A DNA stretch of 16,311 nucleotides. It comes from an uncultured Eubacteriales bacterium. GTDB taxonomy: Bacteria > Bacillota > Clostridia > Oscillospirales > Acutalibacteraceae. This document shows, one piece after another, positions 6,099 to 13,209 of the stretch. The position numbers and the translations under genes are program-made. The stretch lies in contig CAKSQT010000042.1 of the NCBI GenBank assembly GCA_934486755.1, positions 1 to 16,311 of the forward strand, given 5' to 3'. The notes beneath the pieces were generated by a model. That model ran no database searches. It was given only the letters and a program-made list of their open reading frames with translations, and was not told where the DNA came from. Positions within the stretch are counted from its first letter, which is position 1. Each line of letters opens with the position of its first letter.

Positions 6099-6974
6099 TT
6101 ATATTAATTTTATGAATACGCTTATAATCGCTGTAACCGCGAATATTGCAAGCACACCGAGTGCTGCCATACCGCCTGAGGTTCCGCCGATAGCCGAAAG
6201 ACCTATCTTATAGTACCTCGGGTCGCAGGCGAAAGCGCAGTAACCGCGGATTTTTTTAATGGCGTGCTGCAAATAGATATGATAACCGAAAAGTCCCGTG
6301 ACAAGGCAAAAGGTTATTCTTATGATCTGTAAAAAACCTGTTTTTGACACAAGCACGAAATCTTGCGCAATTCCGATATTAACAAGCCATTCGGGTATAA
6401 GCTCGGCGGCGCACAGGAGCGCCGCACCGAAAATCAGCAACAGTCCCGCCGCCTTATACATTTTTCGGTATAAAAACCAAAGCGCCGAACCGAGCGGACC
6501 TATTAAAAATCCCAAAACAGCCGCAGGCCAGCACCACGAAATACGGGTCTGCTCCGCCTCCATTTTGGCGAATTTCGGGATAATTTCATTTGCCTTTATT
6601 CCAACAAAATAAGCCATATCCTCGGTTGAAACACCGCATATATTTTCGGGTACGGTATAGGCGTATGTTTCGGTACGGCGGTCTTCCTCACTATGTGCAA
6701 AGTTTGAATTGCCGCCGTAAAAAGATGACGTGTCGTGCGAAAAATTGGGATTTTCGGCATTGCCGTCGGAATTGTCTACTGCCCCGTGCGAGAAATTCGG
6801 ATTTTGCGAATTGTTTTCAAAAACGGTATTTTTTTGTTTCTTCCGATGTCTAAAATTATTTAACCTTTCGGTCTGTGCTTTTTCAGCGTTTAACGGCGCA
6901 CCGCAATTCTTGCAGTAAATGTAACATTCCTCGTTTTCCGTTCCGCATTCTTTGCATATATTTATCTTATCCAT
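6099..6974 (-). CDS. Zinc-ribbon membrane protein (DUF2628-like C-terminus)
   Basis: A 291-residue protein of unknown function. A zinc ribbon at 7-24 uses C7, C10, C21 and C24 (ICKECG and YCKNCG). A polar linker rich in Asn and Ser follows, with three copies of N-x-N-F-[SA]-H at 58-63, 75-80 and 89-94. Then comes a conserved block (ANEIIPKFAKMEAEQTRISW, 128-147) and about four membrane segments from 149 to the end, including ALWFLYRKMYKAAGLLL. The C-terminal part resembles its upstream neighbour, so the two are probably diverged paralogues. I start at ATG 6974 because GGAG lies 7 bases upstream; ATG 6989, overlapping the previous stop, lacks a ribosome binding site. The role is unknown; a membrane-anchored sensor or scaffold is possible. 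Confidence 0.75.
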   Translation of the reverse strand: MDKINICKECGTENEECYIYCKNCGAPLNAEKAQTERLNNFRHRKKQKNTVFENNSQNPNFSHGAVDNSDGNAENPNFSHDTSSFYGGNSNFAHSEEDRRTETYAYTVPENICGVSTEDMAYFVGIKANEIIPKFAKMEAEQTRISWCWPAAVLGFLIGPLGSALWFLYRKMYKAAGLLLIFGAALLCAAELIPEWLVNIGIAQDFVLVSKTGFLQIIRITFCLVTGLFGYHIYLQHAIKKIRGYCAFACDPRYYKIGLSAIGGTSGGMAALGVLAIFAVTAIISVFIKLI

Positions 6975-6988
6975 AATTTTTCTCCGCA

Positions 6989-7930
6989 TTAAATAAGCAT
7001 ATATATTATGTTGGGCAGATATTCCACCGCCATTATACCAAGCATTAGGGCAACTACGCTTATACCGCCCTTTTTTCGGTAGTCATAATCAACGTCGTCA
7101 CTTTCGGTCTTTATCTTGTTTATACAGGAAATGCAGTAATTCTTGTATGTGCTGTCCGCAAATATTCCGCACAGAATACGTATAACAAGGTTGAGCAATC
7201 CCCCTGCCGCAGCGAGAAGAACGGTTGCGGTATTGACTTCGGGCAGATAGCTGTAAATGTTCTGAGCCGCAGTTGTATAACTGTTCGTCTGCATAACTCC
7301 TGAATTGTAAAGTATCTTCAAAAGCGGTATAGAAAGAATTGCCGCAGTTATGCTCAGTATGCCGATAAGTATACCGTTTTTATACATTTTTCTGCCTAAA
7401 TTCCAGCCGCAAGGGAAAAGGAACGCCGCCCAATTCCACGAAGCCTTGTGCTTAACGGTAAGAGACGCAAATTTTGGTACATAACGAGTAGTATTGGTTG
7501 CCACAAACCGTTTGGCTTCGTCCGCCGTAACGCCTGCACCTATATTGTAATCGGCAGGAACGCCGCCTAAAAAGTCAAAACCCGCAAAGCTCGGCGAGAT
7601 ACGCGATATATTCGGCGTGCCGCATTTCGGGCAGGCGGGAAGGTCAAAACTGTAAACCTCGCCGCACATCGAGCATTTGACCTCACCCTGTCTGAGCGTT
7701 GTTTTTTCTTCGATTTCTTCCTTTTCGTGTTCGGCTTCCTTTGCGACAAATTTGTCGCGGTCATACTGTTCCGATGTCCCGTGCAGTTCTTCAAGTCCGC
7801 AGTGACCTACTGAATTGTAACAGTCCCGATGGTGCGGAGCGCCGCAGATCGGACAATATACTATGTCGTCGTCATCAAAAAGATAGGCGTGGCATATAGG
7901 ACAGCTCTGTCCCTCTACTTTTAAGCTCAT
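6989..7930 (-). CDS. Prokaryotic RING-finger/zinc-ribbon membrane protein
   Basis: A 313-residue protein of unknown function. The N-terminus has the cysteine/histidine spacing of the prokaryotic RING finger family: C10, C13, C26, C29, H34, C37, H43 and C44. A Glu/Lys-rich stretch follows at about 61-80. A second zinc ribbon (KCSMCG to CPKCG; C86, C89, C100, C103) comes next. The conserved block is ADEAKRFVATNTTRYVPKFA, then SWNWAAFLFPCGWNLGRKMY, and about three to four membrane helices complete the chain. The block and the membrane part match the next gene. ATG 7930 is preceded by AGGAGA and overlaps the NUDIX stop by 4 bases. The family call is good; what it binds or modifies is unknown. Confidence 0.8.
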   Translation of the reverse strand: MSLKVEGQSCPICHAYLFDDDDIVYCPICGAPHHRDCYNSVGHCGLEELHGTSEQYDRDKFVAKEAEHEKEEIEEKTTLRQGEVKCSMCGEVYSFDLPACPKCGTPNISRISPSFAGFDFLGGVPADYNIGAGVTADEAKRFVATNTTRYVPKFASLTVKHKASWNWAAFLFPCGWNLGRKMYKNGILIGILSITAAILSIPLLKILYNSGVMQTNSYTTAAQNIYSYLPEVNTATVLLAAAGGLLNLVIRILCGIFADSTYKNYCISCINKIKTESDDVDYDYRKKGGISVVALMLGIMAVEYLPNIIYMLI

Positions 7931-8451
7931 ATAACGGCTCTCCTTGATTCCTCAATTTTTTCAAATACACGGTCAAAATATTCTTTGCCGTAGTTATGGA
8001 ATTGCCCTTGCTTTATCATATCACAGAGTTCCTCTTTGGTTATCCATTTGGCTTCGGATACTTCGCTTTTTTGGAGCGTAAGCTCCTTTGCGGGAATGTC
8101 AACCGTTATCATCCATATATCAAGCAGGGAGTTGCGCCTTTTTATACGCAACAGTTTTTTAAGCGTTTTGCGGTCGGACGGTATTCCCATTTCCTCAAAA
8201 AGCTCGCGACTTGCGGCTGAAAAGGAATCCTCGCCCGAAACGGCGGCTCCGCCTGTTGCAGCCCATTCGCCGGGCATAAGCTGTTTTGTGTCCGAACGGC
8301 GCTGTATAAGAAATTTTCCGTCGCTTGAAAGTATCCATATATGGACGACAAGATGATATTCGCCGTTTTTTAAAATACAGCGACCCCTGAGCGTTGTTCT
8401 GCCCGTGGGTTTGCCGTCCCTGTCAAGTATGTCCCATTTTTCAATATTCAT
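7927..8451 (-). CDS. NUDIX hydrolase
   Basis: A 174-residue cytosolic NUDIX protein. The Nudix box is complete: GAAVSGE, seven residues, then RELFEEMG, fitting G-x5-E-x7-RE-U-x-EE-x-G and supplying the Mg-binding glutamates. The N-terminus (WDILDRDGKPTGRTTLRG, then HIWILSSDGKFLIQRRS) resembles the YfcD and isopentenyl-diphosphate isomerase-like branch. Members hydrolyse nucleoside diphosphates linked to another group, so a link to the sugar-nucleotide enzymes of this operon is plausible but not shown. It overlaps the preceding gene by 1 base (TAATG) and the next by 4 bases. Confidence 0.88.
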   Translation of the reverse strand: MNIEKWDILDRDGKPTGRTTLRGRCILKNGEYHLVVHIWILSSDGKFLIQRRSDTKQLMPGEWAATGGAAVSGEDSFSAASRELFEEMGIPSDRKTLKKLLRIKRRNSLLDIWMITVDIPAKELTLQKSEVSEAKWITKEELCDMIKQGQFHNYGKEYFDRVFEKIEESRRAVI

Positions 8452-9116
8452 TATCGTTTTTCTACAACCTCGCCAGCACGCTTATAGATGCTGTTTGCGG
8501 GCACAAATCCTCTGACTGATGACAGCGGGTATATATTTGTGTTCCTGCCGATTATTGTTCCGGGGTTCAGCACCGAGCCGCACCCGACTTCAACACAGTC
8601 GCCCAATATCGCACCGAATTTTTTAAGCCCCGTCTTGATTATGCCTTCATCAGTCTTTACAGTTACAAGCGTTTTGTCCGATTTGACATTTGAGGTTATT
8701 GAACCCGCGCCCATATGGGAGCCGTAACCCAATACGGAATCGCCTACGTAGTTATAATGCGGAACCTGCACCTTGCCGATAAGAACAACGTTTTTAAGCT
8801 CGGTCGAGTTTCCGACAACGCAGTTGTCGCCTATAAGCGCGTTGCCGCGGATAAAGGCACAATGGCGAACCTCTGTGTTTTCGCCGATTATACACGGACC
8901 TGTTATGCTCGCCGTCGGCGCTACACAAGCGCTCTTGGCTATCCAAATATTATCGCCCTTTGCCTCGTAAACACTGCTGTCAAGCCTTTTGCCGAGTTCC
9001 TTTATAAAATCGCCTATTTTGGGAAGAATTTCAAACGGAAGCTCCGCACCCTCAAAAAGCGGGGCAAACAGCATACCGTCAAGCTGGAATAAATCTTTAA
9101 TTTTATATCCTGACAT
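8451..9116 (-). CDS. Left-handed beta-helix (GlmU C-terminus-like) transferase
   Basis: A 221-residue protein with a short helical N-terminus (to about 60) followed by hexapeptide repeats forming a left-handed beta-helix. Turns include ASITGPCIIGENTEVRHCAF, NALIGDNCVVGNSTELKNVV, and later LGDCVEVGCGSVLNPGTIIG. The layout resembles the acetyltransferase half of GlmU, with the nucleotidyltransferase half absent. Such proteins are often labelled UDP-GlcNAc pyrophosphorylase-like; a pyrophosphorylase activity would not be expected without the missing domain. ATG 9116 is chosen because AAAGGTG ends 8 bases upstream; the ATG at 9134 has only a weak site. It is the first gene of the galU operon. The acyl donor and acceptor are unknown. 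Confidence 0.8.
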   Translation of the reverse strand: MSGYKIKDLFQLDGMLFAPLFEGAELPFEILPKIGDFIKELGKRLDSSVYEAKGDNIWIAKSACVAPTASITGPCIIGENTEVRHCAFIRGNALIGDNCVVGNSTELKNVVLIGKVQVPHYNYVGDSVLGYGSHMGAGSITSNVKSDKTLVTVKTDEGIIKTGLKKFGAILGDCVEVGCGSVLNPGTIIGRNTNIYPLSSVRGFVPANSIYKRAGEVVEKR

Positions 9117-9153
9117 AAACCGCACACCTTTCATTACCTAATAATACAACATA

Positions 9154-9182
9154 ATTATATCAAATTTATGAATTTATTTCAA
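9154..9182 (-). promoter_or_regulatory. Promoter of the galU operon
   Basis: On the minus strand TTGAAA (9182-9177), 17 bases, then a perfect TATAAT (9159-9154), about 40 bases before the ATG at 9116. Its -35 box lies 11 bases from the -35 box of the divergent SRP RNA promoter. Confidence 0.8.
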
Positions 9183-9193
9183 CATTTTATATC

Positions 9194-9222
9194 TTTACAA
9201 AACGGTTGGTTTATATTATAAT
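9194..9222 (+). promoter_or_regulatory. Promoter of SRP RNA and dnaX
   Basis: TTTACA (9194-9199), 17 bases, then a perfect TATAAT (9217-9222). Transcription should begin near 9229, shortly before the SRP RNA. Confidence 0.82.
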
Positions 9223-9247
9223 ATACAGGTGGAAATTACATTCCGTT

Positions 9248-9396
9248 TGTTTTGCGTATCGGAGTGTGCGAATGGGCGGGTCCTGTGCGACGGGATGCTA
9301 CGAACCATGTCAGGCGGGGAACCGAGCAGCATTAAGTGGTCTTTCCTGTGCGCCGCAGTAAATCGGTTCATTCGTACACTCGGGTACGCAAGTTTT
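9248..9396 (+). ncRNA. ffs: Signal recognition particle RNA (small bacterial type)
   Basis: This is the RNA of the signal recognition particle, which with Ffh targets membrane and secreted proteins. The conserved tip is intact: GTCAGG at 9309-9314, a CGG/CCG stem closing a GGAA tetraloop at 9318-9321, and AGCAGC at 9325-9330. Further out, GGTCCTGTGCGAC (from 9279) and TGTGCGCCGCAG (from 9347) form the next helix, and the 9254-9274 arm pairs with 9369-9389. Length is about 145 nt and no Alu-type domain is visible, unlike the long B. subtilis scRNA. The exact ends are estimated. No clear terminator follows, so part of the transcription probably continues into dnaX. Confidence 0.93.
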
Positions 9397-9438
9397 ATTT
9401 AGTGTGACAGAACTCAGTTAATAAAGAGGTGAAATTCT

Positions 9439-11040
9439 GTGGCTTACAGAGCGCTTTACAGAAAATACCGTCCGCAGACCTTTTCGGAGGTTGTCGGGCA
9501 GGAGCATATAACCGAAACGCTGAAAAACGAGTTAAGCTCGGGCAAAATATCCCACGCCTATCTTTTTACGGGTACACGGGGAACGGGTAAGACAAGCTGT
9601 GCCAAAATACTTGCAAAAGCGGTGAACTGCCTTAATATTAAGGACGGCGACCCTTGCCTTGAATGTGAAATGTGCCGTATGACCGCAGAGGGTGAGAATA
9701 CCGATATTGTTGAGATAGACGCGGCTTCCAACAACAGCGTTGACAGCATACGCGAGCTGCGCGAGCAGGTTGCCTTTGCGCCTGCGTCGTCAAAGTACCG
9801 TGTTTATATTATAGACGAGGTACATATGCTTACAATAAGCGCGTTTAACGCGTTGCTTAAAACCTTGGAGGAACCGCCCGAACACGTTGTGTTCATTCTT
9901 GCGACAACCGAGGTGCATAAGCTCCCCGCGACCATACTTTCGCGCTGTCAGCGTTTTGATTTCAAGAGGATAGACAGCGAAAAGATATGCGAAAGAATAC
10001 AGTATATCGCCGAAAAGGAAGGACTTACGGTGACGAAGGACGCCGCTTCGCTCATAGCCGCGTCGGCTGACGGCGGTATGCGCGACGCGCTTTCGATTTT
10101 GGATTTATGCGCGTCAAACAGTAAAGAAATAGATGAAGACACCGTAGCGCAGGTATGCTCAATGGCGGGCAACGAGTATCTGCTTAAAATGTCGGAGTAT
10201 ATAAAAAAGGGCGAATGTGAAAACGCCCTGATGCTAATTGACGAGCTTCATACGTCTTCGGTTGATATGACGCGACTTTTGGGCGAACTGATAAATCATT
10301 ACAGAAATTTAATGATATTAAAAACGGTAAGGAACGGGAAACCGCCTATCGTATGCTCGGCGTCACAGCTTAAAGCAATGACCGCGCTTGCCGCTGACTA
10401 CGATATTAAGGATATTATGCGAACCCTTTCCGTTTTGCAGAACGCCACCGCCGCTATGCAGACGGGGAACAGGCGATGTGAAATGGAAATGACGGTGATA
10501 AACCTGTGCAATCCAACCCTTTCGGGAGATATAGCTTCGCTTGAAAAGCGCGTTACGGCTCTTGAAAACGGCGCCGCGGTTCATGCGGCGGCTAAGGTAC
10601 ATTCACAGGTAAATTCGCAGCTGACCCCAATGGAGGAACCGCGCAAGGAGGAGCCTGAGGAAATACCTATGCCTACCGAAAGCGACGGCGGTATTCCGCC
10701 GTTCAGCGAGCCTCAAATTATGTCAAGCGATGAAATGCGCGTTGCGAAGTGGGCGGAGATACTTAAAATACTCCGCACGTCGTGTCCGCTTATCGCAGGC
10801 GTTCTCGAAGGTTCAAGCGCATACACAAAGGGCAGTTATTTACTGATAGACGCGCCTAACAGCCAGTTCCGTTCGCTTATCAACAGCAGTAACAGCTCGT
10901 ATAAGGACAGTATAAGGAAAGCGGCGCAGTCGGTACTCGGCGTGACTTATAAGTTAGGACCCTATAAGTCGGCAAAAAGGCAGACCGAAAGCGACCCGCT
11001 GGAAGCCTTTGCAGAGAAATTAAAAAAATTTGATATATAG
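9439..11040 (+). CDS. dnaX: DNA polymerase III subunit gamma/tau
   Basis: The 533-residue AAA+ ATPase is the motor of the replicative clamp loader. Walker A is GTRGTGKT (45-52), the zinc module uses C64, C73, C76 and C79, and Walker B is VYIIDEVH (122-129). Sensor I lies at LATTEVHKLP (154-163), the SRC arginine finger at 168-170 and GGMRDALS with sensor II at 212-219. Domain III ends near 370; a Pro/Glu-rich linker leads to a tau-type C-terminal domain at about 435-520. The start is GTG at 9439, preceded by AAAGAGGTG about 7 bases upstream. It follows the SRP RNA and is the first protein gene of a five-gene operon, the usual Firmicute arrangement. Confidence 0.96.
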   Translation: MAYRALYRKYRPQTFSEVVGQEHITETLKNELSSGKISHAYLFTGTRGTGKTSCAKILAKAVNCLNIKDGDPCLECEMCRMTAEGENTDIVEIDAASNNSVDSIRELREQVAFAPASSKYRVYIIDEVHMLTISAFNALLKTLEEPPEHVVFILATTEVHKLPATILSRCQRFDFKRIDSEKICERIQYIAEKEGLTVTKDAASLIAASADGGMRDALSILDLCASNSKEIDEDTVAQVCSMAGNEYLLKMSEYIKKGECENALMLIDELHTSSVDMTRLLGELINHYRNLMILKTVRNGKPPIVCSASQLKAMTALAADYDIKDIMRTLSVLQNATAAMQTGNRRCEMEMTVINLCNPTLSGDIASLEKRVTALENGAAVHAAAKVHSQVNSQLTPMEEPRKEEPEEIPMPTESDGGIPPFSEPQIMSSDEMRVAKWAEILKILRTSCPLIAGVLEGSSAYTKGSYLLIDAPNSQFRSLINSSNSSYKDSIRKAAQSVLGVTYKLGPYKSAKRQTESDPLEAFAEKLKKFDI

Positions 11041-11049
11041 GAGAATATT

Positions 11050-11391
11050 ATGAAAGTAAGAATACCTAACTCGGGCGGACCGGGGAATATGAATCAGATG
11101 CTTAAACAGGCACAGAAGATGCAGTCGGATATGGCGGCGCTTCAAGAGGATCTTGAACAGCGCGAGTATACCGCTGTTTCGGGCGGCGGACTTGTTGAGG
11201 TGACGGTTGACGGAAAACACCTTATAAAGAAACTCACAATAAAACCTGACGCGGTTGACCCTGACGACGCTGAGATGTTGGAAGATCTTATCACCGTTGC
11301 CGTAAATGAGGCAATAAACAAGGCAATATCAACAGCGGAAGAAGAAATGGGTTCCGTCACGGGCGGACTTAATATACCTGGACTGTTCTGA
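11050..11391 (+). CDS. ebfC: YbaB/EbfC family nucleoid-associated protein
   Basis: The 113-residue DNA-binding protein has the YbaB/EbfC fold: an N-terminal helix (MNQMLKQAQKMQSDMAALQE, 14-33), a central sheet with GGGLVEVTVDGK (46-57), and a C-terminal helix (DLITVAVNEAINKAI). The first residues are glycine-rich and disordered. Family members are small dimers that bind DNA and are encoded between dnaX and recR in most bacteria, exactly as here. GGAG lies 7 bases before ATG 11050; the gene follows dnaX by 9 bases and precedes recR by 1 base. The precise function is not established in Clostridia. Confidence 0.94.
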   Translation: MKVRIPNSGGPGNMNQMLKQAQKMQSDMAALQEDLEQREYTAVSGGGLVEVTVDGKHLIKKLTIKPDAVDPDDAEMLEDLITVAVNEAINKAISTAEEEMGSVTGGLNIPGLF

Positions 11392-11392
11392 T

Positions 11393-11992
11393 ATGGCATA
11401 TAATATAGTTCCGCTTACCGAGCTTATAGCGCAGTTTGAGCGCCTGCCCGGTATCGGTAAAAAGACCGCACAGCGTTTGGCGCTCAGCATACTTGAACAA
11501 CCGCCCGAGCGGGCGCAAAAATTTGCCGAAGCGCTTGTAAACGCAAGAAAAAAGATACATTTCTGCAAGAGCTGTCAGGGACTTACGGACCTTGACATTT
11601 GTCCTATCTGCTCGGACAGCGAAAGGGATAAAAGCGTTATATGCGTAGTCGCCGAGCCGAAAGATATAATGGCTTTTGAACGCACAAGGGAGTATAACGG
11701 ACTCTACCACGTGCTTCACGGCGTGATCTCTCCGCTTGACGGGATAGGTCCCGACAGTCTTAAAATAAAGGAGCTTATGGCAAGGCTCGGTTCGGGTGAA
11801 GTAAAAGAGGTCGTAATGGCTACCAACCCCACGGTCGAGGGCGAGGCTACCGCGAGCTACCTTTCGCGCCTTATAAAACCGATGGGCGTTAAGGTTACAA
11901 GGCTTGCTTACGGCATACCCGTAGGCGGCGACCTTGAATATGCAGATGAATTTACCCTTGCACGCGCTTTGGAGGGCAGAAACGAGATTTGA
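11393..11992 (+). CDS. recR: Recombination mediator protein RecR
   Basis: The 199-residue RecR acts with RecF/RecO to load RecA on gapped DNA. It has the helix-hairpin-helix LPGIGKKTAQRLA (18-30), a zinc finger with C58, C61, C70 and C73, and a Toprim domain from about 81 to 175 including VVAEPKD and NPTVEGEATA. The C-terminal GIPVGGDLEYADEFTLARAL motif is typical. Length matches the family. It lies 1 base after ebfC, so translation is probably coupled, and 1 base before the DUF896 gene. Confidence 0.97.
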   Translation: MAYNIVPLTELIAQFERLPGIGKKTAQRLALSILEQPPERAQKFAEALVNARKKIHFCKSCQGLTDLDICPICSDSERDKSVICVVAEPKDIMAFERTREYNGLYHVLHGVISPLDGIGPDSLKIKELMARLGSGEVKEVVMATNPTVEGEATASYLSRLIKPMGVKVTRLAYGIPVGGDLEYADEFTLARALEGRNEI

Positions 11993-11993
11993 T

Positions 11994-12212
11994 ATGACAG
12001 AAGAAAAGATTAAACGTATAAACGAGCTTGCGAGAAAGCAGAAATCCGAGGGACTTACCGAGGAGGAAAAGCAAGAACAGTATGTTTTAAGACGGGAGTA
12101 TATCGAAAGCTATAAACGCAGTTTGATAGCCCAGCTTGAAAATACTTATATCCTTGAAAAAGACGGGACCAAGAGAAAGGTTAAGTGTAAAGATGAAAAT
12201 TCTCTTAACTGA
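11994..12212 (+). CDS. DUF896 (YnzC-type) small protein
   Basis: A 72-residue charged helical protein. The pattern KIKRINELARKQKSEGLTEE, then EKQEQYVLRREYIESYKRSL matches the DUF896/YnzC family, which forms a helical hairpin. B. subtilis YnzC is of similar size and is under LexA control. I use ATG 11994, one base after the recR stop, rather than an upstream in-frame ATG inside recR. The gene ends 20 bases inside the next gene. Its presence beside recR is consistent with a DNA-maintenance setting, but the molecular role is unknown. No LexA box was identified here. Confidence 0.85.
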   Translation: MTEEKIKRINELARKQKSEGLTEEEKQEQYVLRREYIESYKRSLIAQLENTYILEKDGTKRKVKCKDENSLN

Positions 12213-13143
12213 CAGCGATACCGTAAAGAGCAACGGCGACCTCTCGCTTGAAGTATTTAAGCGGTTCGGAACAGTTGCGGAATATCCGTGTATCGGGCGG
12301 GAAGAACTGTTAAACGAAATAGCGGATACCGATATTATCCTGTGTAATAAAACGGTTATAGACCGCGAGGTTTTTAAAAAAGCAAACAGCCTTAAATATA
12401 TAGGGCTTTTCGCAACGGGGTATAACAATATCGACACCGAGTGTGCAAAGGAACGCGGAATAACCGTCTGCAATGCGGGAACATATTCGGAAAACGCCGT
12501 TGCACAGCAGGTTTTCGGCTATATTCTGCACCATTATACCGCAATATCAAGATACGATGAATTTGTGAAAAACGGCGGTTGGATTAATTCAAAGATTTTC
12601 GCTCCGCTTGTGTTTCCAAGCGACGAGATATGCGGCAAAACGCTCGGCATAATCGGATACGGAAGTATAGGCAAAGCCGTTAAACGCATAGCCGACGCAT
12701 TCGGTATGAAGCCGATGGTATATACAAGGACCGTGCGTGAGGACGGGGAAACAAGGTTTGTTTCCTTTGACGAACTTCTTGCAAACAGCGATATTGTTAC
12801 GGTGCATTGCCCGCTTAACGCCCAAAGTGAAAATATGATGAACGGTGAAACGTTTTCAAAAATGAAGGACGGCGCTTTTTTCATCAATACTTCCCGCGGC
12901 GGCGTGCTTGACGAAAACGCTTTGTTTGACGCGCTTGAAAGCGGAAAGCTGTCGGGGGCGGCGGTTGATGTTCTAAGAACCGAGCCTATGTCGGCTGACT
13001 GTCTGCTTATAAACGCAAAAAATATAATAATAACACCGCATACCGCGTGGGCGCCGCTCACCACCAGAAGGAGACTGCTTGACATAGTTGTTTCAAATAT
13101 TCAGGCATTTTTGAACGGCACCCCGCAGAATAAGGTTTGCTGA
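12193..13143 (+). CDS. D-2-hydroxyacid dehydrogenase (glycerate dehydrogenase-like)
   Basis: A 316-residue NAD-dependent oxidoreductase of the D-isomer 2-hydroxyacid family. The nucleotide fold has GYGSIG at 155-160. The catalytic triad is visible: R235 in NTSRGG, E264 in RTEPM and H283 in TPHTAW. The N-terminal start (ILLTDSD, then GDLSLEVFKRFG) and FATGYNNIDTECAKERGI are close to hydroxypyruvate/glycerate dehydrogenases (HprA). The reaction is reduction of a 2-keto acid such as hydroxypyruvate; the true substrate is uncertain. ATG 12193 fits homologues; an ATG at 12136 would add 19 unrelated residues. AAAGG lies about 11 bases upstream. It is the last gene of the dnaX operon. Confidence 0.9.
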   Translation: MKILLTDSDTVKSNGDLSLEVFKRFGTVAEYPCIGREELLNEIADTDIILCNKTVIDREVFKKANSLKYIGLFATGYNNIDTECAKERGITVCNAGTYSENAVAQQVFGYILHHYTAISRYDEFVKNGGWINSKIFAPLVFPSDEICGKTLGIIGYGSIGKAVKRIADAFGMKPMVYTRTVREDGETRFVSFDELLANSDIVTVHCPLNAQSENMMNGETFSKMKDGAFFINTSRGGVLDENALFDALESGKLSGAAVDVLRTEPMSADCLLINAKNIIITPHTAWAPLTTRRRLLDIVVSNIQAFLNGTPQNKVC

Positions 13144-13159
13144 ACTTACGTTGCATTAA

Positions 13160-13203
13160 AAAGTCTCGGCAAAAGCAATTTTATTTGCTTTTGCCGAGAC
13201 TTT
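13160..13203. terminator. Bidirectional terminator between convergent operons
   Basis: A perfect 19-bp stem, 13160-13178 (AAAGTCTCGGCAAAAGCAA) with 13185-13203, and a 6-base loop. T-rich tails follow on both strands, so it can end the dnaX operon and the DUF5058/M20 operon. It is the strongest hairpin in the window. Confidence 0.95.
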
Positions 13204-13209
13204 AATGTT

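Noticed and set aside
11934..11993. ATG at 11934 as start of the DUF896 gene
   Set aside because: It lies inside recR and would add 20 residues encoded by a second frame of recR; ATG 11994 fits the family length and the operon spacing.
12136..12192. ATG at 12136 as start of the D-2-hydroxyacid dehydrogenase
   Set aside because: The added residues lie within the DUF896 gene and do not match dehydrogenase N-termini; ATG 12193 gives the usual beginning of the family.
12534..13085. 183-codon minus-strand ORF opposite the hydroxyacid dehydrogenase
   Set aside because: Its Ser/Pro-rich composition reflects antisense codon bias; the plus strand encodes a complete enzyme with its catalytic triad.
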